A program made the position numbers and the translations under genes. Shown one piece after another: positions 48,789 through 61,229 of a stretch of 64,000 nt of DNA. The notes below the pieces were generated by a model. It made no database searches, was not told the DNA's origin, and worked only from the letters and a program-made list of their open reading frames with translations. The DNA is from Acanthochlamys bracteata. Lineage: Eukaryota; Streptophyta; Magnoliopsida; Pandanales; Velloziaceae. How positions within the stretch are numbered: position 1 is the stretch's first letter; each line of letters begins with the position of its first letter. The stretch covers positions 1,550,001-1,614,000 of the forward strand of contig CM034130.1 of the NCBI GenBank assembly GCA_019914995.1, given 5' to 3'.

Positions 48789-51700
48789 TCATGCAGCAAC
48801 AGGCAACAATCCATTGTGTCTGAGCAAAGGTTCGGGAGAGGGTTCCCGTCCTCGGAATTCAACAAATACCTGGCAATTCCAAAAGAATAAACACAATGGT
48901 CATCAAGAGGGGTTTTGCGGAAGCCATTAGCAAGAAAAGAGCTCGAAATTGTTATCATGAAAAAGTAAATCTGACCTCAAGGGGTGGTTTTCCACCTCCA
49001 AGTGCAAGAATGGTTTCTCGAAACTTGTGCCCTGTTTCCTCAATGGCCTGTTCAACAAATCGAACACTTACGATATGTATATAGCTGAACAGATTATTTA
49101 ACAGATTAATTCCAGTATTTGCATTAAGTACAATCCAGGATTCTGGAAAAAGAAATGAGTAGTCACGAGTAGATAATTTCACAGATTAATGCCAGAGACT
49201 AAGGTTTATTACCCTATCACAGTTTTCACCTTAATGGTAGTAGTGTTTCTTGACATGCCCCATACACTTTCTACATCAATTGTCCAATATTCTTTCTACA
49301 TGTTTGGGTATTAGCAAACAAATCAACAAAAGGCATAGTCAAGCACAACTTTTAAGTGGAAGGCATATCTAAGAGGGGGTACCTGCATGACGAACTTCAA
49401 ATAGCACTACTTAGGAAAAGGTCATTATTGCAAATGCGTTTCAAAGTATCACAGTTAATTCAGATGTTTATAAAATGCGCACATATATAAAATGCAGCCT
49501 GTTTCAATATAAACAACTGACATGACGGTATTCAACAGGCATATGATTAAGGCCACACCTTCTCATTATCTAGGCCAGCATCTTCAAAAGCTGAGAAAGC
49601 ATCAGCTGACAGCACTTCAGCCCACTGCATGAACCAAAAGTCAGAACACGTCACCATCTAAAGTTTGTTAAAACATGCTAAAAAAAATAAATTAAAAAAA
49701 ATGAAGTACTGAGCTTAAATCATGCTATAAACTTGTTCAATGATATATTGTCAAAACTGATCATAAAACCATCACAGGAACATCCAATATTAAGTACCAG
49801 TAGATAGCACAGATATCTGTATAAAAGACGTGCAGAGAGAATACATCCAGCCACAGTGATGTGACACAATATTATTTGGCAGAAAAACCAAACATTTATG
49901 CGCAAATCGAGATGACAAAGATACAGACTATAATAAATAAATGGAGAGTATTGAGCAGCATAAATATAAGAAACAAGAAACAATAAGTAACCCACCTTGT
50001 AACTATAGTATCCAGCTGCATATCCACCTATAGAAGATGACAGTCAATGAGAGAACCCTAAAGTTTACATGGAGAATGAAAATGTCAAAGAAAGAATCTG
50101 GTCAGTTAGATCGCAAATCACTCAACCTGCAAATATGTGGATGAAACTGCAAAGGAATCTATCTTCTGGCAAAGGTGGAAGGATCTGTGTTCTCTTTGCT
50201 ACCCTTTGGTCGACGTCAAATATAGACTCCGATCCATCAGGAGAGTACTTTGAGTGCAGCTCCAAGTCAACTGTTGCAAACCGTATCTACAACAATAAGC
50301 CATGCAGGCTTAGTTATGAGACTCATTTAAATGAGTATTACTACCTTAAGACTTACGCAAATAAACAAAATTACAACATCAAAGCCAATAAATCAGAGAA
50401 TAGCAGTTACTGTACCATGCCTGCTGGACACAACAGGCTGGAGTAAGAGTACGAACATATGTACAACACTGACCTGACGTAGACTGAGAGAACCAGCACG
50501 AAATGTCCTTGCAGCAAGGAGTTTCTGATAAATTTCTTCAGGAAGAACTTCCCCAGTTTCATAATGTTTTGCAAGACTCATAAGAGTATCCCTGCCGCAT
50601 TCAACAGTAAAATTGATATAAGACAAGATATTGTTTGGCGCATGCAATATGCATATAAGTTGTGAGTTTCTGTTAACAAGCACAAATGAACATGAAAATT
50701 TCTGACGTAAACACAGAACATGTGATCAGAGTCAACTATGTGTACACCACCAGACTATAACTTTTTCCTCCATAAACATCTTAGGTTTTATGTAGAGATA
50801 AGGTAAAAAGTATAGCATTATTAATGAAAATTAAGCAATATCATTGATTATATTTAGAGGGCGTTTGGAGTGCTTTTGAAATGGAGCTTTTCTGGAACGA
50901 AAGATATTTTTGTCTATTTTGAAAAACGAGCTCTATTTTTTTACTAAATAATAATAATAATAATAAGCAATAAAAAGATCTTACTACATAGAATTTTTCT
51001 ATACTTTCTAAATTTTTAAATAAATTCTATAAATGCTTATAAAAAGTGTATTGAAAAACGTGAACTGAAAAATTGAAGGGTTGTTTTTCTGGAAAGCTTA
51101 GCCAAACGCCCCCTAAATTTAGTAACAAAGGCCATAGCTACAGCTTAATTGTCTAACTAATGCCTAATGGTACAAGAGTTGAATGGTTTGACATATCAAA
51201 GTCAACATAGCAAATATTTCAATGAATCAATTGCAATCATATTCTGACAAAACTGACCACTACAAAGAGTAAGCTGCTGCAAATAAGAAGCTTCTGCTTA
51301 AGCCTAGGACTGGAACAAGACTAGATGACTTACTACAGAGAGAGCACCTTCAGCCTCTCAGTTATACAACTAGTATGCATGCAACCATTCCATCATACAG
51401 CTGCCATTGCCAACAAACATTCTTGTTCACATTTTGCAGCAAGATCGCAGCTACGCCTCAAAGCTACCATCAATTTAACTTATGTCTTTCGAGCATTCTG
51501 ATGTCAACAACTTAACATACTCCTACAAAAAATCTATAGCAAGCATATCCTATGAAATTAAAAACTTCATCAGATTATTTCTCCCTAAGGGTTCCATTCT
51601 GTCCTTACTTAATCAGAACTACAAATGTCATTGGTTCTACTTTTCCATGAGAATTGAGCCAATGAAAAGAATGAAGAAAGAAACCCAACAGCCAAGCCTC

Positions 51701-54700
51701 ATCCCACTAACTGGGCCAGCCACATGGAACCTCCAATACCACCGTGCTCTGTCCTCAACAATATTTCCAATCATGCTAGTAAGAAAGTCATTTTAAAAGT
51801 CTCTAGTTCAGTTGTCTTAGGCCTCTCCTGCGCTTCTCATAAGGGGAGCTTCCATCAACTTGCCAATACTAGAACCCAAACTTTACATGCCTATGGCACC
51901 AATAAAATACATTTACACATGTATCTGATTAACTACCCAAACAAGAGGATTTTTACACACACAAAAAAGCATGACATGGGGGCAAAACTTTTCTGATTAA
52001 TATCTTACAATCAAATTACATGATAACTACAATTACCTATGGTAGCACCAGTTCTCCATAAACTGAGAAGGTAGTTCAACGGCATCCCATTCTATCCCTC
52101 GAATTCCGGCTACTAGGCCTTCATCTTGTTTTGTGAGCATATGTTGAAGTGCATGGCCAAATTCATGGAACACAGTCTCAACCTACAAAAAGAGAGTCGC
52201 AGTGGAGCTTAAAATTCAAAATATCATCAACCTAAGAGAAATTCTCCTTGAACTTCAGATGAAAAATAAAGAGAGTTTGTTTTAGGCTCAGATTAGACAC
52301 ATGAAAGTCTAGATTGCAACGACACAAATTGTCAAACACGAGCTTCAAGATGTTAAACGCGGCACCCTAGCTAGTCTCTTAGTATAAGCTTCAATTAGTA
52401 TGAAAACCGAAAAAGAAACAAGAATGCTCCAAACTATTACTTCAAAGAATACTCACCTCGCGGAAGGTCATGAGGCTAGGCTTACCACCAACTGGAGGTA
52501 TTTGATTACAAACCATATGGGCCATAGGCAGCCTTACAGGCGAACCATCACGTGCAAAGATACGGCTGCGTGAAACAACTTCATCCATCCATGCTCCACC
52601 ACGTTTCTCTGATGGCCTTGAGTATGGATCAAAATAAAAGTAGGAGATGGGATTGTGTGAAGAATCTTTAACACAATAAAATCTCACATCATTGTTCCAG
52701 ACCTGCCAAAAAAGAGAATTGCAACCAAATTTAACAGGCACTCCAGACCATATGCACTGAGATCTGCATAAGTTCACATGGATGTGGGTTTCCAAAGGAT
52801 TTGCACGTGACATGATTTTAGTTTGTCATAACAAATGACTGACTGTGAGCGCATGTGCAGGGTCGAGGTTTGTGTGAATGTGGCATGCATGCATATGAGA
52901 GAGAGAGAGAGAGAGAGAGAGTTACAGGAGCAAGACCATCAGCAGGTTCTATGTTGATATCAAAAAGCCTCTTCGCAAGACTGAAAAGACCATCCATAAC
53001 CCTTGGCAATGAGAAGTATGGACGTAAATCCTCCTAAAAGGTTAGGGAGCCAAACAACACTAATTGTAAGTGGAAACTTAAAAAGCTCAAAATAATAACA
53101 TAAATTAAGTCAGTATGAGCAAGGAACAACCTCATTAATTTCATACTTGGACTCCCGAAGTCTTTCACTCCAAAATGTGATATCCCAATGGTTCAATTCA
53201 TTAGCCTCCTGAGCTTCCCTCTCTCTAGCAAAATTCTTGACATCTTCCATGTCTGTTGATTGCCCAAAAAGTACATTAACGCAAAACTCAAGCGCAAAAC
53301 CAAGACTCAAGTGTGATGAAAAGATCAAGGATGTAAAGTTACATAGTACATGTCTCAGCCTTTGTTAAGAAATATTAGATCCGAGCTAGCAAAAGTCATT
53401 GAGCTGGGACTATAATGATGAAATATTAAATGATATTTCAAGAACGAGCTATAGCAAGGCTTTCTATACTTCAACCTTAGCTACTGATTTTTGATAGACA
53501 GAATCAGCGCATCTGATGTAAGAACAGTCTACATATAAGAACAATATGACTTAATGGGCAGTGTGAAACAAGTTTAGTGGTGTTAGCTGCATAAAACTAC
53601 TACAAAATGTACATCTGATCTGACTACTTGTTTATCCAGTTTACCATAAAAAATGACACTGTTATACCTTCTTTCAAGGTGTAGTTCCTACCTATAGACA
53701 TGAAAATATTTTACCTTGAACTGCAGGATCCCATGAAGCACTGCGTAGCTTTTCAAGGAGCTCTTCTGCTTTATCAACAGTAGCCATTTTCATTGCCATG
53801 CTTACCTATAAATAAATCATATTTGGAACTAAGAGGGCTTCGAAGGATAGGTGTGACGCAATGAGCCAGAAAGAAACAAACGAAAAGAAGATCATCCAAA
53901 ATGAATAGAATAAAATACCTCAGCATAATTACTATATCCCAAAAGCTTTGCCTTCTCCAGCCTCAGCTTCAAAATCTGATTAATAATAGGAGTATTATCA
54001 AGATCTCCATCAGAAGCCCGTGACACATAAGCACGATACACTTCTTCACGTAAAGTTCTGTTCTTTGCATGTTGCATGACAGATAGGTAGCTTGGTGCAT
54101 CAAGTGTGATCATCCATGGTCCATCTTCAGCAGTGGCATTTTCATGACCCTGGTGATGTGAAGAAAATCAGTAACTACATCCAAGGGATAAACTGTGAAA
54201 ATGCATCACCAAGAGGTCTTTACTAACAGCTACCTTTGAAGCAGCCGTCTGGGCTGCCAAACCAAGTGCAGTAGCAGGCAGACCTTCAACATCCTTCTTC
54301 TCTGTAAACAATTTTTCAAACTTCTTTGTAGCATCTAAGACATTTTCACTAAATTTATGAGACAATTTTTCAAGTTCCTGCAACAATTTTAAGATGTCAC
54401 TTGCTGTGCACTTTTGGAGCTTCTAGTCACACATGTATCGTGAGAATTTGTAACAAAAGCTTCTGTGATAGCGATTCAAAGTTGACTTCGTATGAAGTGA
54501 TTATTCTCCAGCAAGAATATCATTGATTTAGTTGTTTCCAGAACTTACTTGCTCAATTTCATTAAATTTAGCCCTTTTCTCTTCTTCAAGAGCAACACCA
54601 TTAAGGACAGCTTCCTTTATCTGGGCTGCAATATAAAAGCTTAGATGTATTGGCTTTTAATTGTTGTTATATTAAGCATTCAAGAAACTCTATCAAAATA

Positions 54701-56789
54701 GCTTATTCTGAAAGTGCAACGAAACTTGGTTGCTTAATTGTATTTAGAATAATTCCGACATAAACAAAATAAGATAACTTCAGCTTCTAAACACATAAAA
54801 TTAGCTATCAATTTAATACTACAATAGAAGCCGAGTCTATGCATGCCATATGAAATGACAAAAAGAAAGCACCCAATCTTCAAGCCTAAGACAAATTGAG
54901 GCACTTTTATACTAAAACTTATCTCAATTCTTACGATATGAAACCTTCCTAGCATGATTCTAAGATCTTCCTCTGGGTTAGAAAAACTAGTGTCCAGTAT
55001 GAGACTAGTGCACACAACATCATCCATTGCAGAACTACGAAGAGGATCATTAGGCACGAATTTGTGACATGATAAGTTGGAGCTCAGGTAATTAACTAAC
55101 ACGCGACAACACAAATGAAACTACATAGGAATATCCATGATCAAGATAAAAATACTATAACATTGTTATCCTAAAGTGAAGGCTAGATGAATGGTGGAGC
55201 TTCACAGTGATGGAAGGCAAAGCTCCAAATTTTCCTTGCAAAGAATTCAATTTTCTTTCTATTTTGTCCCATGCCACCTTGCTTAAGATCTTTCTTTAAT
55301 CCAATCACAAGAGGAGTGCCATGAAACGCACACCACCATTGCAGATATTACATGGCAAGTTATTTTGACAAAACCAAATATAAAAGCTAAAAGAGGAGCA
55401 ACCGCGAGCCAATTACTTCTTTGCATCACAATGCTAATTTGAAGTGTAGCCATGTTTACCTTCAACTATACGTTTGCGTGCTTCGCTAAGACCTGACCAG
55501 GAAGGAGATTCTTGAATGGCCTTGAATGCATTGTAAAGAGGCTTACTCTGCCCCAGTCTAAGCTGAAACTTAACCTTCTCAGGCTGGTGATCAACAATTA
55601 AGAGAAAACCTTAGCAACACAGAAAGGAAAAAATTATAAAAATAATAGGAAAAAGTGAAGAAAGGGGAAACTAACAGGCTAATACATAGAAAGTGGGTTC
55701 AGCGTCCTCAATACTGACATAAATAAATAATGCAAAATTTATATGAGCAGTTAAATATCATATTGTTTGAACAAATGCAGTTGGAATCACTATACGATCA
55801 TAATATAATACAGTTGCAAGTGATAGTTGTTTCCTGAAATGTATCAGTAACTAAATAACTCTAATACTAAAGACTTGAAAAGTGCAAGTAAAACATTGCC
55901 CTAGCTACTTTGCAGACAATGGCATTTTGTTTGTGGGAAGCAAGTCCATAATTAAAGCAATATTCCCAGAATGCAAAATCATAAAATATCTTTCATGATT
56001 TTGTGATCAACACCATCATACCTGGACTTCCTCAATGGCACCACGGAGATCAGCCGAATCCTTCACAGACTTGAGGTGGTTCACCATCCCCCAAACAACC
56101 TGCAAGCGGTCCACGATTTGCTCGAGAGGTTCCACCAGTCCTGGCCAAGTTGGTTCGACCATCCGCTCCAATTCATCTAGATCCTTATTCTGCACAACAA
56201 TTAACCATTACAGCATCCAGTTAAACAAGCCATTCATGGAGATCTAAGTATCCCGCTTATGATTGCTGTTCAGATTCATATTCATAACTTTTTGACTTTC
56301 AAATCACATTTGCGATCATAACCTTTTCTAACAAAATGCGTCAATTAATAACTTTCTGAGCAATTTCTATCACGTAATTAGGTGCTTGCTCATTCAAACC
56401 CAAATGGAATTAGATCCATCGAAACAGGTGAGAGAGACAAAGATTAAAATTACCAATCTGTTCAGCAGTTCCAGTATCCCAGAGCGAACATGCTTCGGCT
56501 CAACAACATCAAACGGCGGGAAAACAAAATCCTGGAGCAGAGGATTCCTTTCAACACTCTCATCAGCAGCAGGGTTAGCAGCAGTCGCCATGGCCGCAGC
56601 AGGAACAAAACCAACAGGTCTCGGAGGCAAACAGAGAGTAAAAGAACTCGACCAGATAGGGCACGGCACTGATTTGTAGTACTTAAACCCGTCCGCTATA
56701 ACAATCGAGTTCCGTGACCGGCGAGCGAACGCTGCGTAAGAGCGGGAGAGGGAGAGCGCTGCAACGGTGGAGCGAGAAAGAGTGAGCAT
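48789..56789 (-). CDS. TOP1: Thimet-type oligopeptidase, organellar (M3 family, TOP1/OOP-like)
   Basis: A zinc metallopeptidase that degrades short peptides, including released targeting peptides, in chloroplasts and mitochondria. Seventeen exons fit phase in minus order: 56789-56454, 56189-56022, 55583-55460, 54625-54549, 54377-54234, 54149-53919, 53805-53715, 53252-53131, 53033-52926, 52702-52457, 52182-52037, 50591-50474, 50286-50127, 50027-49996, 49624-49559, 49047-48976 and 48869-48789. They give 773 residues, near the family's usual size. The first 60 or so residues form a Ser/Arg-rich dual-targeting presequence. Zinc ligands are His555 and His559 in HEFGH with Glu556 catalytic, and Glu585 (WDAVELPSQ). 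Other hallmarks are [20 protein letters not shown] and [20 protein letters not shown]. An in-frame ATG at 56876 could add 29 residues. It appears functional. Confidence 0.95.
50859..51113. repeat. hAT-like MITE with GGGCGTTTGG ends
   Basis: A 255-bp non-coding element in the oligopeptidase intron between 50591 and 52037. Left end GGGCGTTTGGAGTGCTTTT; the right end is the complement of GGGGGCGTTTGGCTAAGC. The middle is AT-rich with a short (ATA)n run. A TTTAG motif occurs next to both ends and may be what remains of the target duplication. End sequence and size fit hAT-type MITEs, but the superfamily call is inferred. This is the best-kept copy of a family seen several times in the window. Confidence 0.75.
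52897..52920. repeat. (GA)12 microsatellite beside a splice donor
   Basis: Twelve GA units ending one base before the minus-strand donor of the oligopeptidase exon 52926-53033. On the transcript the donor reads GTAAC followed by a CU run. Confidence 0.95.
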
Positions 56790-57140
56790 ATCGATGACCA
56801 CGAGCAGTTGAAGAGTAAAAGTAATGGTGCGGTGAAGTGGTGCGCGCACCGTTGCGCTGGTACAGTGGTGAGCCATTTCGGGCTCGTGTGGATAAGTTCT
56901 TTAAGAATCTTCGTTGAAAGAACGAGACAAAAATATTTTCGATGGTGATTTGAGTTATCTATAAATTATAGAACGAAGGCAGGGGAAATAACGCGTGGAT
57001 ATAGTGAGTTTCGACTTTTGAGCTCCGTCATTTTCTGTGGAGTTGCTTGTTTGCTTCGGCGAGATGCTAACGACATGCTATAAAACTTAACTTGGGCCAT
57101 TTGGCCTATTGATTGTTAATGGCCCATCTTCTGAGAACTA
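56790..57140. promoter_or_regulatory. Shared 5' region between TOP1 and the UNG relic
   Basis: About 350 bases between divergent genes. TGGGCC lies at 57093-57098 and GGCCCA at 57121-57126, both site II type. The region would have acted as a two-way promoter before the UNG copy decayed. Promoter role is inferred from position and motifs. Confidence 0.4.
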
Positions 57141-60100
57141 ATGGACCGAGTAATCTATTCCCGCCAATCACATTCTCCTCCCGCCAAAATTCTCCCCTTC
57201 TATCAATTTCACTCTCTCAAATTCCCAGTTCCCAAACCCGTAGATCTCATTCATTTCATCGGCGGGGACAAAAGAGAAAGAGAAATTGCAGCCGCGCCAA
57301 AAACCGTATTCGACATTCTCCGGCCAACGAAGAATGAAGACGATCTCCTCTACCGCCTCTCCTGAACCCTAATTCCAAAATTCCCGATTTCGGTTTCTGC
57401 CACTGCCAAGATAAAATTGATAAGGCCAAAGGTATACACTATTCTCTCTTTTCTGGTTGTCTTCTTCAAAAGAGTTATCTTCTTTTTGTTATTCTGTAAT
57501 TTTTCGTTCTGCATGTAGAACTATAAAGGTGGAAGTTCGGGATATAAGACATAAATCTTGGGAGGTGTTAGTTAGTTAGTTAGCTAGTAATCGTCTAACA
57601 TTCTCACATTTGTTCTCTGAATATCATTTTAGTCAAGTTAACCACATTTTTTTCTGTGATAATCTCTCTTTCTAATTCTCATGGTTTCTGTGTGTGCATT
57701 GATCTGCTGGTTGTATTAATTGAAGGTCAGGGCTATGTAAAGCTAGAGGAGCTCTTGGTGGAAAATTCCTAATTCCCGTGGAAAATTCCACGGGAGCTAC
57801 AGAAGCTGTATGCGAAGAATTTGTGCAAGTTAGTGGAGAGAGAGGTTAGTGGGAGTTTTCAAATGTACTATCCTCCATATCTGATACTCAATGCAACACA
57901 ACTCGACGCCATTTGAACATGCGAGAGCTGTGATCATTGGGAAGGCATACTACTATGTTTTACCATATGCTTTTGTCATATATAAGTCTTAACATTAGGA
58001 AATCGTTTGGTGGCAAGTAGAACTTTCATGCCATGAGGCAGTCTTATGAATAATTCGTAACATGGTGGTCCGTAAATTGCTATGAGCAACATTAAAGTTA
58101 GTCTGCTCAAATTGTTTGCGTTTATAATCAAGATTGCTTCTTTCGACTTTGATCATTTATTTTTGCGTTATAACTATGCATAACATTTCCTCTAAGACCT
58201 CAACATCTCCCAGGTTAATAATCTAGTCAGTTCATGGGAACTTGCCAGCTGCATCAAGGAACTATCTTGGAGCTATTTTCAAGTGCTTTTTACATGTAAA
58301 GCTCTTAGATTAAAGGTTTTTATGTTTTACCTCAAAAAGCTTGGCAACAAAAGGGAAACTGATAGTTGTTAATAATTTTATCTCTTACTCTCTCTTGCAA
58401 GATTCTTCTTTTCATTGTTGCTTTTATCAAGAAGGAATCTGCTCTATGTATTTTGTTGTGTGGTTAAAAGTACCCGTGCTGTAGCAGATTTTAAACTCCC
58501 TTCTTAAAAGGTTTTGCCTCTGATTTGATTCCCATAGATGTTAGGTCATGGTTTCAAATAAATGGAAACCCCGTTTTAATAGTTAAAATTTTCTTATCAA
58601 TAGACTCGGACACCTCTATGCGCCAAAAGAAAAAGGGATCTTAGTGGAACTCACCCTTCTAACTGTTGTTGCAGGATGATTATCATGGATCTGGCCAAGC
58701 CGTGAATTTATCATTCTCAATACTAGAGGAATTGAGATCCCTTAGAGTCTGGTTAATATATTCAAGGAACTCCATAAAGATGTAGGTTATTCAATCCCTT
58801 TGCATGGAAATCTGGAAAGATGGGCAGTACAGGTAGTGAGGTTTGATTAGGCTCCCTTTTTTTCTGTATTTTTTGTTTCCTTACATTTATATGCGTACAT
58901 TGATGTTTCATAGGGGGTCCTCCTACTCAATACTGTACTTATAGGTATGCTGCTTTCTCTTGTTACATGTTTGTTTATTATTTTGAGCTGCCTGTAGCAA
59001 TGAGTCACCTGTCTTTCTTGGTAGACTCATGGATTCATGCGTGTCCTGATCTCTTACATTCATTGATAAGTTTTTGGTACACGATCCATTTACTTGCGGT
59101 GTCTTATTTCTTTCTCTTTCTACAGTTAACAAACATCAAGTAAATTCACATGCTAAGAAAGGATGGGAACCATTTGCAAATGTGGTAATTCTAACAATTT
59201 CACAAAAGAAAAGTCGAGTTGATTTTCTTTCTGGGCAAATCTTACAGGAGAAGTTAAGGTATCTTTTATATACTCAATTTCCTTACTTGATGCAAGTATT
59301 CCTGTGAATGCAGCCAAGCTATTTCATGTCCATTATAATTGCTCTATTAATTTAGAGAATGATTGTTGTCAATGATACCTATCCTATACAATTCATTTTA
59401 CTTCGCCGGATTCCACGTCCTACATTTGTGGCAGCCAATTGTCAAACTTATCGAATGAAACGATGGTGTTCATTTGATAATGTTAGTATTTATTATGTTT
59501 TTTCCTTGTAGTAACAAGTTTGGTATTGGACATAGGAATGGTTGTATACTCGGATATTTACTTTGTTCACATAATGGATGCGGAATTATTCACGACTCAA
59601 AGCACCACGTTTTAAAAGCTGCCCATCCGTCAGGGCTATCCCTAATAGGGGATTTTTTGGATGCAGGTGAAAGTCTTATAATATATATGGTTGTTTCCTG
59701 CGCCTTAAATTACTATTGAACATAGTTCCAAAAGCACTTATTATGAAGTTTGGGCTAGTATTGAGACAGTGATAAATTAAGTTGAGGCTATCTTCTTTTA
59801 GAAAAAGAAGCTAACTTGAGACGTATGACTACGTATATTTAAAAGAAAGTATTGTTATTAGATCTAGTTAATAGAGAGATCTAAGTGCATGTTTGAGAGA
59901 GCTTGTTTTCCACTTTTCATTTCAATTTTTATTTTATATTTTTTAATAAAATTTTACAAAATTTTTAAAGTACAAAAAATTTACATCGTAAAATTTTATT
60001 ATTAATTTTTTAAGTAAAAAAATATATAACTCGTTTTAAAAAAATTTTTAAATATTTTTTTAGAAAAGTTTATTTTCAATAAGTATTTTTAAATATTTTC

Positions 60101-60514
60101 TAAATTCAAAAAAGCTTCTGAAAGAACCAAATTGTTGTGTTTTCCTGATATATTTGATGTCAAAAGCAGTAGATATGATTTTACTCGAAAGCTTATGCAG
60201 TTAAATGTTGGTTTTTGTGCAACATTTTCATATCCACATATCATGACTATAATCTTGTATAGATTAGTCTGATGGAATAGCATCTTCTATAGATCTTTTG
60301 GTGCCTCCTCCATGGCTGGCCTATCTATTTATCTTTTTAACTTGCACCTTCCATAACATCTTGTACATGGCTTTTTACATTAGCTAGTGAAGATTAGTTG
60401 TTTTATAATCCATTCTTTTATCCTAACATTTGTCTGTTACGATAGGAACTTCTCTCAAAACAACTAGTTTTTGGAGAAAAAAGGGGCCTGACCCACGTTG
60501 ATTGGCAACTTTAA
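57141..60514 (+). pseudogene. UNG: Uracil-DNA glycosylase pseudogene with introns
   Basis: UNG removes uracil from DNA in base-excision repair. Pieces of a plant UNG run in order over 3.4 kb, still separated by introns, so this is a decayed gene copy and not a retrocopy. Near 57293 is PKTVFDILRPTK. At 57731-57769 is YVKLEELLVENS. At 57787-57846 is PRELQKLYAKNLCKLVERE. At 58676-58832 is DDYHGSGQA (active-site loop, normally GQDPYHG) and later HKDVGYSIPLHGNLERWAVQ in another frame. At 58915 is GVLLLNTVL. At 59125-59257 is VNSHAKKGWEPF. At 59596-59665 is SKHHVLKAAHPSGLS. At 60446-60514 a final exon ends DWQL plus stop. Damage includes early stops (after LLYRLS at 57365, and a TAG in the last exon), a frame change after the active-site loop, and loss of the FLLWG motif. 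The last intron carries an AT-rich MITE relic. Confidence 0.85.
59888..60115. repeat. AT-rich MITE-like relic in UNG pseudogene intron
   Basis: Starts near GTGCATGTTTGAGAGAGCTT and continues through A/T-rich sequence. Its complement contains ATTTTTTGTACTTTAAAAAT, matching the internal stretch of the copy at 27931-28193. The right end is unclear. Confidence 0.4.
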
Positions 60515-61229
60515 ATCTTCCTGGGTTTTCCTACCTGGCATTGTCTTGCCATATTCTGATAAATGTGGTAGCTCAAATCACTTCAAGTGTCTAGCAGAAA
60601 GGCATTCCTAGCAATATAGCTTGTCAGCACTTTGCAGGATATCTTTGGTAACCGGTGTAGCAATGAGCTCATGTACATTCCAGGGTTAATTTTCTGTAAA
60701 TTAAGGTGACTTGATCAGTTCCAGCTTTTGTTGAGTGCATATTGCTTTGGGAAAACAGTGTTCTGAATTGTACTATTGTAGTGCTTTTGACTACATGAGA
60801 TCTGATCTGTGTAGTGATTATGTTGACCTGAGTTCCTGTACTTCAGAATAGTGAATGATCATTGAAGTCACAACATACAAATCAGTTGTTCACCCAGTGG
60901 TACAGGCAGAATAATTAAAACCAAAGCATGGACATGCATGAAGACAGGTATGGAAAACACAAATATGAAAGCACCCATGGAATTGAATTCAATTGCTACA
61001 AAGTACAAGCAACCCACAGTAACATGCACGCACCATAACCAGAAACCAAATCCACACTCAATCACACAAGCCAAACTCGATCTCTCTACTTCTCGTTTTC
61101 TTCTTTCCTCACGTTTCTAGAAACATTCAAGAGTTAAGTAAAAACCTCCAAATCTCACACAGCACGTGCTTAGATAACCTGAAAAAGAACAAAGAAGAAG
61201 CCGAAAGAAAAGAAAGCAGAAGACCCGCA
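60515..61229. other. Convergent spacer between UNG relic and FLA gene
   Basis: About 0.7 kb holding the 3' flanks of two facing genes, including the FLA 3' UTR on the minus strand. No supported gene seen; short open frames here show no domain. Confidence 0.5.
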
